Positions 7,555 to 13,619 of a stretch of DNA of 15,258 nt are shown piece by piece; the stretch's first letter is position 1; every line of letters begins with the position of its first letter. The position numbers and the translations under genes are program-made. The stretch covers positions 1 to 15,258 of the forward strand of contig CAZMZG010000042.1 in NCBI GenBank assembly GCA_964570785.1, in the 5' to 3' direction. This stretch comes from Thermatribacter sp964570785. GTDB taxonomy: Bacteria; Atribacterota; Atribacteria; Atribacterales; Thermatribacteraceae. The notes under the pieces are model-generated. The model did no database searches and was not told where the DNA came from. It saw nothing but the letters and a program-made list of their open reading frames with translations.

Positions 7555-7985
7555 TTAATCTTCCTCCCTATCTTTTGCCTCTCAAGTTCGTCTGACGCAC
7601 AGGCACACAAAGTGCAGAAAACCGCCTTCAACAGCTCACAAAATGCTGCTTCTGACAAAAACTAAGCTGTTTCTTAAGCACACATACCCACCTTTTTTCC
7701 GCTTTATCCATAGCAGTTTCCTCAGAAACGTCCAGGCAAACTCGGTCTATCCCTGGCTAAAACCGCGACCGCGCTATTCAACACCCCTTCCTCAATACCG
7801 CTTCACCCGTGCAAACATGTACCTTGGCTGCTCCTTTTGCCTCCTGGTTTATTGCTTCTCAAACGCAGAGACGAAAGGTCAACAACCAAGCAACCACGCT
7901 TCCTCCAGTTAATTCCGCAAAAACTTATTCCTTGCTTTGCTACCGGTGCCTCTTAATCTCTGCAACTCACCCTCTTTATCCCTGT
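7555..7985. other. 431-bp spacer without a supported gene
   Basis: This is the spacer between the FmdB-type gene and the TSUP gene, both on the minus strand. On the minus strand one frame around 7918-7770 reads AELTGGSVVAWLLTFRLCV, a stop, then EAINQEAKGAAKVHVCTGEA, which has protein-like composition and could be decayed coding sequence. A 27-codon ORF starting at 7711 has GAGGAA upstream but no recognisable content. I see no tRNA, terminator or clear promoter. Confidence 0.35.
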
Positions 7986-8234
7986 TTATCTTATACACCC
8001 CCCGTCATCCGAACATGGTGGCTTTTCGCATCTCTCACTTCTGCCACAGCAAGTCCTGCCGCCTTGTGAACCGATAATGTTACCGTCAGACGCAACATAA
8101 ACTCTGGAAAGCACTTTGCTTAGCCGCTCACTACCACAGTATTTACATTTTCTTTCCGTTTCGCCTCTCCCAACACCCTCGAGAAACTCAGTTATTTTCC
8201 CACAGTCTTCACACCTGTACTCATAGACAGGCAT
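7986..8234 (-). CDS. FmdB-type zinc ribbon protein with cysteine-rich tail
   Basis: This 82-aa protein opens with MPVYEYRCEDCG, the hallmark of the FmdB (CxxC_CXXC_SSSS) family. Four cysteines, C8/C11 and C30/C33, form a single zinc ribbon. Unlike minimal family members of about 60-75 aa, the tail adds five more cysteines (C62, C63, C69, C74, C80) that could hold a second metal or cluster. The ATG follows GAGGTGG with good spacing. It is the last gene of a three-gene operon, 30 bases after the radical SAM gene. FmdB proteins were first linked to formamidase regulation, but most have no known role. Here a small nucleic-acid-binding or metal-carrying partner of the two SAM enzymes is a reasonable inference. 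Confidence 0.88.
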   Translation of the reverse strand: MPVYEYRCEDCGKITEFLEGVGRGETERKCKYCGSERLSKVLSRVYVASDGNIIGSQGGRTCCGRSERCEKPPCSDDGGCIR

Positions 8235-8264
8235 ACACCTACCACCTCACCAAACATCTTTTTT

Positions 8265-9047
8265 CTAAGAAGAAATTTTACCTCTTCTTTTAAGAGTATC
8301 TTCGCTACTAATTGGTCGGACTGCTTTTTTCTTGACATCATAGACAGAAATGGTATTCATTCCTTCAAAATAACCTTTTATCCGGTGAATTTCTTCTTTT
8401 GACAAGGGGCTTACCCTACAGGGCCGCAAGGGTGTGTTAATCTGGACTTCGTCAGGGTCAATTTCTCTTGCAAGCTCAGACAATTCCTTAGCATTATTTT
8501 TATTCTCTTCCACAAACATTATCTGCAAAGCGAGCTTTCCTTCATATACAGACCTGAATTTCTTTATACCGTTAAAAATGGTGTCAAATCCTATCTGCTT
8601 CACCGGTCTGTTTATTACTTCCAGGGATTCTTGAGAAAAGGCGTCCAACTTAGCCACCACAAAGTCAACCAGGAGCAGATCCTTCACAACATCTTCCCTG
8701 TCTATCAAGGAGGAGTTGGTAATAACCGCAACTTTTTCTTTTCGCAGTTTCTTTACCAAACTTATCATTTCTCCTAAATTCTTTGCTAAGGTAGGCTCAC
8801 CCCTACCAGAAAAGGTTATATAATCAATTTCTATCTCAGGTAAGGAAGAAATCTCTTCCAAAAGGCTTTCAATCGGAACATAAACTTCCCTTTCCGAACT
8901 GAAAGAACGAGTCTCCCCCAGCTGGCAATAAATACAATCAAATGTGCAAACCTTGTCCTGCAAAGACAGAGGATCTATCCCCAAAGAACTCCCTAATCTC
9001 CAGGAAGGAACCGGACCGTAAACATACTTCAAATTTTTTTCCCGCAT
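8265..9047 (-). CDS. Radical SAM protein, COG0731-like (wyosine-synthase-like)
   Basis: This 260-aa enzyme begins YVYGPVPSWRLGSSLGID (8-25), the COG0731 signature. The radical-SAM cluster motif follows: C34, C38 and C41 (CTFDCIYC, spaced CX3CX2C) bind the 4Fe-4S cluster that cleaves S-adenosylmethionine. GRGEPT (81-86) is the GGEP-equivalent SAM-binding element, and NSS (111-113), KLDA (133-136) and NRP (146-148) complete the half-barrel. COG0731 includes TYW1, which builds wyosine at position 37 of tRNA-Phe, but this protein lacks extra TYW1 domains and its substrate is unknown. Its first 19 bases overlap the methyltransferase gene upstream, implying translational coupling. The next gene, an FmdB zinc ribbon, starts 30 bases later. 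Confidence 0.9.
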   Translation of the reverse strand: MREKNLKYVYGPVPSWRLGSSLGIDPLSLQDKVCTFDCIYCQLGETRSFSSEREVYVPIESLLEEISSLPEIEIDYITFSGRGEPTLAKNLGEMISLVKKLRKEKVAVITNSSLIDREDVVKDLLLVDFVVAKLDAFSQESLEVINRPVKQIGFDTIFNGIKKFRSVYEGKLALQIMFVEENKNNAKELSELAREIDPDEVQINTPLRPCRVSPLSKEEIHRIKGYFEGMNTISVYDVKKKAVRPISSEDTLKRRGKISS

Positions 9048-9655
9048 ATCACCACGAAGCTCCCTTCTCCATATCCTTTTTTCGGTTTTTCTATTTCTTT
9101 CAGCCTCCCTAAGGGTTGAAAAATAGTCTGATAGGTGATGATTTCACCAAAGTTGTGTTTCTTCAATAACTCTATAACCTCGCTTACCGAGTAAAAAGTT
9201 GCTTTCTCATAAAGCTTATGTCCCTGCTGCTTTTTTTGTAGATAAAACCTGCCCAGATGACTGTTCTTATCTACGATACCAATAATTATCTTTCCACCAT
9301 CTTTAAGCACTCTTCTGGATTCCGATATCACCGGATCAGGATCATCCACAAAACACAGAGTGACCACTATCAGGATGAAATCGAATTCTTTCTCCCCAAA
9401 GGGCAGCTGTTCACCTCGCCCGAGAAACACTTTTATGCCGCGTTTCCTGGCAATCTCGAGCATCTTTTCTGATGGGTCTATGCCAATTGAGACCCCCAGG
9501 GGAACTGCAAATCTCCCCGTGCCAACACCAATTTCAAGCCCCTTACCCTTCTCAGGAACCACCTGTTTCAAGGCTTCCACTTCGGATAAGTAAGCAAATC
9601 TATTTTTCTCGTACCATTCATCATATTCTTCCGAATAAAGATCAAATATGTTCAT
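9029..9655 (-). CDS. Class I SAM-dependent methyltransferase (UbiE/type 11-like)
   Basis: This 208-aa protein has a Rossmann-type methyltransferase core. EIGVGTGRF (41-49) is motif I, GIDPSEKML (58-66) carries the acidic residue that holds the SAM ribose, and FDFILIVVTLCFVDDP (91-106) with RVLKDGGK covers motifs II-III. The short N-terminal lid (YSEEYDEWYEKNRF) is typical of small-molecule methyltransferases of the type 11 group. The ATG is preceded by AGGAAG at proper distance. It is the first gene of the operon with the radical SAM and FmdB-like genes, and shares a promoter region with the plus-strand ncRNA locus. Substrate unknown; joint action with the radical SAM enzyme on one molecule is plausible. 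Confidence 0.9.
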   Translation of the reverse strand: MNIFDLYSEEYDEWYEKNRFAYLSEVEALKQVVPEKGKGLEIGVGTGRFAVPLGVSIGIDPSEKMLEIARKRGIKVFLGRGEQLPFGEKEFDFILIVVTLCFVDDPDPVISESRRVLKDGGKIIIGIVDKNSHLGRFYLQKKQQGHKLYEKATFYSVSEVIELLKKHNFGEIITYQTIFQPLGRLKEIEKPKKGYGEGSFVVICGKKI

Positions 9656-9780
9656 CGGCTACTTCCTGAGTCTCCCAATCCACTGATCAACCACCACTCA
9701 GATACATCCGCCTCAATTGCTAACCTCCGAATTGCAACTAACCCCGGCTCCACGTCCAGCATCAAAAGGGTGCTTTTTCC

Positions 9781-9786
9781 ATTATA
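9781..9786 (-). promoter_or_regulatory. -10 box for the methyltransferase/radical SAM operon
   Basis: On the minus strand TTTTGTATAATGG contains a perfect TATAAT about 125 bases before the methyltransferase ATG. No convincing -35 is visible. The leader contains a partial tandem duplication on the minus strand (GGTTAGTTGCAATT then GGTTAGCAATTG, around 9706-9738) that could be regulatory. Confidence 0.4.
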
Positions 9787-9807
9787 CAAAATTTTTCCAA
9801 ATACTCC

Positions 9808-9836
9808 TTGACAGATAAGTCAGAAGGTGGTAGTAT
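9808..9836 (+). promoter_or_regulatory. Strong sigma70-type promoter of the ncRNA locus
   Basis: A consensus -35 TTGACA (9808-9813) is followed after 17 bases by TAGTAT (9831-9836). TGG directly upstream (9828-9830) gives an extended -10. An overlapping TATAGT lies at 9834-9839. Initiation about 7 bases downstream would fall at G9844, the first base of the helix that closes the predicted RNA. This is the best promoter in the window and no protein gene follows it. Confidence 0.75.
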
Positions 9837-9843
9837 AGTTTTT

Positions 9844-10030
9844 GCCACGGGTTCTGAGGAATCAGAAAACCGGAGGTTCAGGAAAAAGAGCTTGTTTCCG
9901 TAAGGAAAAAGCTCGAAGCTTTCCGAAAGGAAAGCAGAAGCCTGGATCTGAAGCGTCGAGGGAATTTGGTAAAAGCTGAATTCCTCGACGAGAAAAGGTT
10001 GGAAGGTTCGTTGGAGCCCGTGGTTTTTTT
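9844..10030 (+). ncRNA. Candidate free-standing structured ncRNA, about 187 nt
   Basis: No credible ORF exists here; the structure is dense. The ends pair: CCACGGG (9845-9851) with CCCGTGG (10017-10023), extendable with G-U pairs to 9844-9857/10011-10024, and immediately followed by seven T (10024-10030), so the closing helix doubles as terminator stem. Inside: hairpin GAGCTT/AAGCTC plus TTTCC/GGAAA with GTAA loop (9888-9914); perfect hairpin GCTTTCC/GGAAAGC with GAAA loop (9918-9935); both enclosed by AGGTTCAGG (9874-9882) pairing with 9941-9949; and CGTCGAGG/CCTCGACG plus AATT/AATT (9954-9990) around a 12-nt loop. GNRA loops suggest tertiary contacts. Size fits 6S RNA, but the branched fold does not, and no RNase P, SRP or tmRNA signature is visible. 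It lies divergent from the methyltransferase operon. I cannot name the class. Confidence 0.7.
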
Positions 10031-10332
10031 GTCTCTACGATATGGACATACTGGGAAAAGATCGTGCCTTTGTTTTTTGCTCACATGCCTACCTGCAGGG
10101 TCGAAACGCCTCCGCTTTTGCTGACAAACGTTGATTCAGCATCCTCATTACTAAAACCGCCAAATTAGCAAATCCTGCATCTGGGATAAACTTCATACGA
10201 TTTTCTTAAACCACCATCCTGAGCCCTGTCTATATCCTCAAACCTTCAATAACAAGGTTTTATTCAAGTCCCGGAAAAATCGTCACACATCAAAAAGTAT
10301 AAAGCCAGGACCTATACAACCCCAGCGCTGTT
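10031..10332. other. Spacer after the ncRNA, no gene seen
   Basis: This lies between the ncRNA U-tract and the stop of the Gfo/Idh/MocA gene. It has one clean inverted repeat, AAACCTT (10240-10246) and AAGGTTT (10254-10260) with a 7-nt loop, followed on the plus strand by TATTC. It might be a weak terminator, but there is no T-run on the minus strand where the gene ends. Otherwise I see nothing. Confidence 0.4.
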
Positions 10333-11406
10333 TCAACACTCCTCCCAGGTACCCTTTGCAATCGAAGCAATGCATCGATCAAGAATTGTCTGATTCCTGA
10401 AACCTTCCTGGAAAGAGGGAATTTCAACTACCTCTCCCCGCAAAGCCCTAACGAAAGCCTCCGTTTGATGGTAATAATGGTCAGAGGTGCCAAAATAAGG
10501 CGGACATGGAAATGAAGCAAAATTGCTCCTGAAATGGGTATATTCGCCCATTGGCGCCGGGCAGGCAAGAAGTTCCTGAGGCTTCTCAACGTCAACGATA
10601 AAACCACCCTGCTCTCCATTTACCTCCACAGTTAAGGCATTGCCCCGGCCTGTCGCACAGCGGGACATTTCCACAGTCAGGAAAATTCCTCCTTCCATTT
10701 CACCCCACACTGCTACTGCATCATCCACGGTGACTTTTCTCATCCTCCCCGAAAGGGGGTCTTTTCTCCCGGGAACAAAAGTTTTGGCATGAGCCTGTAC
10801 CCGAAGGATTTTCGCCCCGGTCAGAAACTCGGCAAGATCAAACACATGAGCCCCCAGATCACCCAGGACACCACTTCCTGCCTCCCGGACATCGAGTCGC
10901 CAGCTGTAGGGAGCCGAAGGCAAGGAAAGCCAGCTTTGAAGGTAGTAGCAACGGACATGATAAATCCTTCCTACCTGACCCTTCCGAAGGATTGAGCGCA
11001 GCATTTTCACTGCCGGAACAAAACGATACGAAAAAGCAATCATATTGATCAAGTTTCTCTCTTTTGCCAGCTGGCAGAGCTCTTCCGCCTGTTCAGCGTT
11101 CATGGTAAAGGGTTTCTCACAGAGCACATGCCACCCCGAAAGCAGAGCTCTCTTTACCAGGGAATAGTGGGTAACATTAGGGGTTGCCACAACCACTGCT
11201 TGAAGAGGCATTTCAAAAATCTCATCGACGTTTGCAGTCAAACGCGCAACCCGGTACTCGCGTTTTGCTTTTTCCAGTCGAGCCTCGTTGGGGTCGCAGA
11301 CAGCCTCCACCACAACCTGTGGAGCAAAGCGGAGAAAATTAACCAAATGGCGCTCCCCAATGCCGCCGAAACCAATGATCCCTACCTTTATACTTTCAGC
11401 CAGCAT
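10333..11406 (-). CDS. Gfo/Idh/MocA-family NAD(P)-dependent oxidoreductase
   Basis: I start at the ATG at 11406 (357 aa), because AGGAAGG lies nine bases before it. The upstream in-frame GTG at 11415 abuts that site and could not use it. The N-terminal Rossmann domain shows GFGGIG (12-17) and an acidic strand end VCDPNEARLEKA. CEKPF (96-100) is the family's EKP motif with the catalytic lysine K98, and GDLGAHVFDLAEFL (182-195) supplies the D...H..D residues that bind the sugar substrate. The C-terminal domain is the usual open beta-sheet. Family members oxidise or reduce hydroxyls of sugars, inositols or cyclitols in the cytoplasm. The gene stands alone with no sugar transporter or kinase adjacent, so the substrate is unknown. 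Confidence 0.93.
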   Translation of the reverse strand: MLAESIKVGIIGFGGIGERHLVNFLRFAPQVVVEAVCDPNEARLEKAKREYRVARLTANVDEIFEMPLQAVVVATPNVTHYSLVKRALLSGWHVLCEKPFTMNAEQAEELCQLAKERNLINMIAFSYRFVPAVKMLRSILRKGQVGRIYHVRCYYLQSWLSLPSAPYSWRLDVREAGSGVLGDLGAHVFDLAEFLTGAKILRVQAHAKTFVPGRKDPLSGRMRKVTVDDAVAVWGEMEGGIFLTVEMSRCATGRGNALTVEVNGEQGGFIVDVEKPQELLACPAPMGEYTHFRSNFASFPCPPYFGTSDHYYHQTEAFVRALRGEVVEIPSFQEGFRNQTILDRCIASIAKGTWEEC

Positions 11407-11415
11407 GCTTCCCAC

Positions 11416-11820
11416 CCTTCCTGCAGAGTTTTTCCTATCATAACGCTATGTAGCAGGAAAAGAAAACGCAGTACTCTTTTCAAGGCAAAAAATAAAAAAT
11501 TTCCTACCTTCAAAAAGGATAGAAAAAAGCAGCGCAACAAAAGCTCCTCCCTCGTTGTGAACCCTCGAAACTACGAGCGACTCTTCATAAAGCAACAAGC
11601 TTTCTATTCCGCTTCCAAAAAGGCATGTACTAACCAGGATGCTTCCTACTTGGATGATTCCTCTGAGGAGAGGTTTACGAACATCAAGAGCAGCGTTGGT
11701 ACCAGTAGATGTGTCGTGGGCTAAAGAAGTTATCTTTTTACTACAACCTTGGGCGGAGGTGCAAAGCAGTGGGGCCGTATATCCACTGTTATACACCGTT
11801 ACCAGCATTCTTTTCACGAC
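11416..11820. other. 405-bp spacer with one doubtful minus-strand ORF
   Basis: A 123-codon minus-strand ORF (11817-11446) begins with GTG three bases after the stop of the methyltransferase upstream of it, a spacing that would suit an operon. Its product, starting MKRMLVTVYNSGYTAPLLC, is rich in serine, threonine and cysteine, has no recognisable motif, and lacks a Shine-Dalgarno. A nearly perfect palindrome TCCTCAGAGGA lies around 11660-11670. I regard coding as unlikely but not excluded. CATAACGCTATG near 11436-11447 is the only other notable symmetry. Confidence 0.3.
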
Positions 11821-12399
11821 TTACGAATCTCCTCCGGGTTGTTTTGAATAAATTGTGAAATGCTGTTCTGGTAAAAAATCAAATTCGTTTTCCAATACAT
11901 ACCCGGCTTCTTCCATTTCCTGCACAATGACTTCCTTGGGAATATAATGCCCGAATATCCCGCGGAAAGTAAAAGGTTTACCTTTTCCATACTCTATTAT
12001 GATTACCTTACCATAAGGCTTCAAAAACCTTTTTAGATCCTTAAAATATTTCACACGGTTTGGTATATGGTGGGTGACATTGCGCATGAATATGAAATCC
12101 AAGCCTTCTTCAGGTAAATCCAATTCATCCTTCGCTAAGAGGGTAAGTACGTTACCTAACCCTTTTTCCTTAGCGCTATTTTTAATAAATTCCAAAAACC
12201 TCGGATCTGCATCAACGGCGTAAATTTTGCCTTTCTCACCCACTATTTCGGCAAATCTCAGTGCAAAATAACCACCCCCTGCACCTATATCAGCAATAGT
12301 CTGTCCAGGTTTTAGCCCTATGGTTTCTATAATTTGATCAGGCTTATTTTTGGGATCTGCTGCTTTTTTATTAAACATCTTTGCTTTGAGGTTTTTCAT
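11821..12399 (-). CDS. Small class I SAM-dependent methyltransferase
   Basis: This 192-aa protein has a clear motif I, ADIGAGGGYF (36-45), a ribose-binding acid in YAVDAD (60-65), DELDLPEEGLDFIF (91-104) for motifs II-III, and NVTHHI (107-112) as motif post-II, as in UbiE/ArsM-like enzymes. LKPYGKVIIIEYGKG (127-141) is the conserved fourth and fifth strand. The ATG is strongly supported by GGAGGTAAAA. On its own strand the gene starts about 30 bases after the GTTATAC box of the repeat at 12431-12514, the layout of an integron cassette gene behind an attC site. It differs clearly from the methyltransferase at 9029-9655. Substrate unknown. Confidence 0.88.
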   Translation of the reverse strand: MKNLKAKMFNKKAADPKNKPDQIIETIGLKPGQTIADIGAGGGYFALRFAEIVGEKGKIYAVDADPRFLEFIKNSAKEKGLGNVLTLLAKDELDLPEEGLDFIFMRNVTHHIPNRVKYFKDLKRFLKPYGKVIIIEYGKGKPFTFRGIFGHYIPKEVIVQEMEEAGYVLENEFDFLPEQHFTIYSKQPGGDS

Positions 12400-12430
12400 T
12401 TTTACCTCCAGTATTTTTCAAAGTAATTAC

Positions 12431-12514
12431 GTATAACGGCTGGGGGACATGTGAAGTGCAAGGTGGAACCAGGCATTTGGGTGAGCGAAGCGAATTGCAT
12501 ACCGCCTGTTAGGC
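12431..12514 (-). repeat. attC-like palindromic element (copy 1)
   Basis: Read on the minus strand the 84-bp element starts GCCTAAC (matches the attC R'' consensus RYYYAAC) and ends GTTATAC (GTTRRRY apart from one base). Inside the boxes AGGC and GG pair with CC and AGCC leaving an unpaired A, and ATG pairs with CAT; the centre carries CGCTTCGCTC. A second GGCTAAC lies just outside. Length, end boxes, an unpaired base in the stem and position between two co-oriented small genes all fit an integron recombination site. No integron integrase is in the window, so this would be a stranded site. Confidence 0.45.
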
Positions 12515-12569
12515 GAGGACGTTAGCCCCGAGCGAGCATGAGCAATTGAGAGTGCGAACAAAAGGACAC

Positions 12570-13067
12570 TCATTTTGTTTCCCCAGCTTTCTGTTTCACT
12601 ATTTCTATCACTTTTTGTGGATTGTTAGTAGAAAACGCGAATTCCCCAAATGTGCCTTTATTCAATAAAAGCACAACCCGAGGAGCACCAATAACAATGT
12701 ACGCTAACCTCCATTTTCCTTTCACTCTTGCTATGCGTATCCCCCAACCACCATACCTAATAGTTAAAGTATCGTCCAAATAACAATCCTGAACATTTTC
12801 CCAGAGAATGCTGTGTTTAAAAATCCCATATCCTACGGAGAGATATCGAGATGTCATCTTAATGCTCAGATTGCTAAAGTTTACTGTCAGCCCTAAGAAC
12901 AGCAAAAACATAACTAAGAGAAACCAGTTTGGTGCTGGACGAGTGCCGATAGGTCCCACCGTCGCCTGATAAAGTAATGCAAGGAGAAAAACTATCGTGG
13001 CTATAGTTAATAGAACAGTTATCCCTTTTGAGAAAATTTTTTCCTCGTAGATCTTTTCTATCTGCAT
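12570..13067 (-). CDS. Two-helix membrane protein with PH-like cytoplasmic domain
   Basis: This 165-aa protein of unknown function has two hydrophobic segments, about 15-37 and 46-64, joined by a short loop GPIGTRPAPNW. A soluble C-terminal part (about 66-165) is rich in beta strands: ITSRYLSVGYGIFKHSILWENV-type sequence, then GGWGIRIARVKGKWRLAY, then a final helix NPQKVIEIVKQKAG. A membrane hairpin followed by ..I.W..I..., a ...F.T.NP..V... strand and a terminal helix is the pattern of bacterial PH-domain proteins. The start has only a modest site (GAGATGG). It lies between the two attC-like repeats, about 55 bases from each, in the same direction as its neighbours, so it could be the cargo of one cassette. 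Confidence 0.8.
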   Translation of the reverse strand: MQIEKIYEEKIFSKGITVLLTIATIVFLLALLYQATVGPIGTRPAPNWFLLVMFLLFLGLTVNFSNLSIKMTSRYLSVGYGIFKHSILWENVQDCYLDDTLTIRYGGWGIRIARVKGKWRLAYIVIGAPRVVLLLNKGTFGEFAFSTNNPQKVIEIVKQKAGETK

Positions 13068-13132
13068 TTTTCCATCTCTTTAATCATGGATTTCCTCTTT
13101 TTCAACCTTATGCCCCCAAAGTGAGCATTTTA

Positions 13133-13207
13133 TATAACGGCTGGCGGATATGGGAAATTCCGACCGAAGGGAGGAAAGCACAGCAGAGTCGAAGTGAGCG
13201 CAGCAAA
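13133..13207 (-). repeat. Related repeat (copy 2), half conserved
   Basis: The first 22 bases on the plus strand (TATAACGGCTGGCGGATATGGG) match copy 1 at 19 of 22 positions, and GTGAGCGCAGCAAA (13194-13207) matches its GTGAGCGAAGCGAA at 12 of 14. The order and orientation are the same, with 61 versus 49 bases between the starts of the two blocks. The opposite end box (a GTTAGGC equivalent) is missing or eroded, so only one half of an attC-like site is recognisable. The relation between copies is firm; the identity as attC is not. Confidence 0.6.
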
Positions 13208-13306
13208 CGGAGAAGTTTCTAATTCTCCTGAACCACCAGGGTTTGGTGTAGTTTTCAATAACAGAGATTCTAATTAGAATGCCATTTAAGGCAGTTCGCT
13301 TACCAA

Positions 13307-13516
13307 TCAATTTCGTAAAAAACCCAGAGATACCAAAGTTCCAACAACAATGAGAATTGCGCCTACAACCTGATAAAACCGATGTACATTCTCACCCCAT
13401 AGTATCTTTGACCGAGCAGCCATAAGCCTATAAATAATAAAATCGCTTTTTAACAGGCCGGAGATCAACATAAATAAACCTATTGCAATAAATGCCGATC
13501 CCCATATTGGCTTCAT
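13307..13516 (-). CDS. 69-aa protein with two transmembrane helices
   Basis: This small ORF has an excellent ribosome site, GAAGGAGGTGA, seven bases before the ATG, which is the main reason to call it. The product has two hydrophobic helices (about 5-22 and 47-66) separated by a basic, hydrophilic stretch YRLMAARSKILWGENVHR, so both ends are probably outside and the loop cytoplasmic, or the reverse. Charge and hydrophobicity patterns look like a real protein. I do not recognise a family. It precedes the copy 2 repeat by about 100 bases and shares orientation with the neighbouring small genes, consistent with being another cassette-type gene. Confidence 0.72.
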   Translation of the reverse strand: MKPIWGSAFIAIGLFMLISGLLKSDFIIYRLMAARSKILWGENVHRFYQVVGAILIVVGTLVSLGFLRN

Positions 13517-13619
13517 ACTCTATTCACCTCCTTCTTCATTTATTAACTTTTGTTATGTTTAACTGCGGAGCAACTGACTTCGGGTTTTTCTCTCGTTCCG
13601 ATCGGTTACTAACAATTGA

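Noticed and set aside
7643..7912. 89-codon plus-strand ORF
   Set aside because: Its composition (many Pro, Phe, Tyr, Ser) and lack of a ribosome site suggest chance; the better protein-like trace is on the minus strand.
9844..10030. 6S RNA, SRP RNA or RNase P RNA
   Set aside because: 6S should be one long rod with a central bubble, while this is branched. The SRP helix 8 signature and the RNase P GAGGAAAGUC-type core are absent.
9878..10084. 68-codon minus-strand ORF across the ncRNA
   Set aside because: Its codons are simply the complement of the hairpins, the product is Ser/Arg/Phe-rich with no motif, and there is no ribosome site.
11128..11724. 198-codon plus-strand ORF
   Set aside because: Its first half is antisense to the well-supported Gfo/Idh/MocA gene and its product is low-complexity and basic.
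13080..13310. 76-codon ORF overlapping the stop of the 69-aa gene (TTGA)
   Set aside because: It reads straight through the copy 2 repeat, starts with TTG without a Shine-Dalgarno, and its composition is not protein-like.
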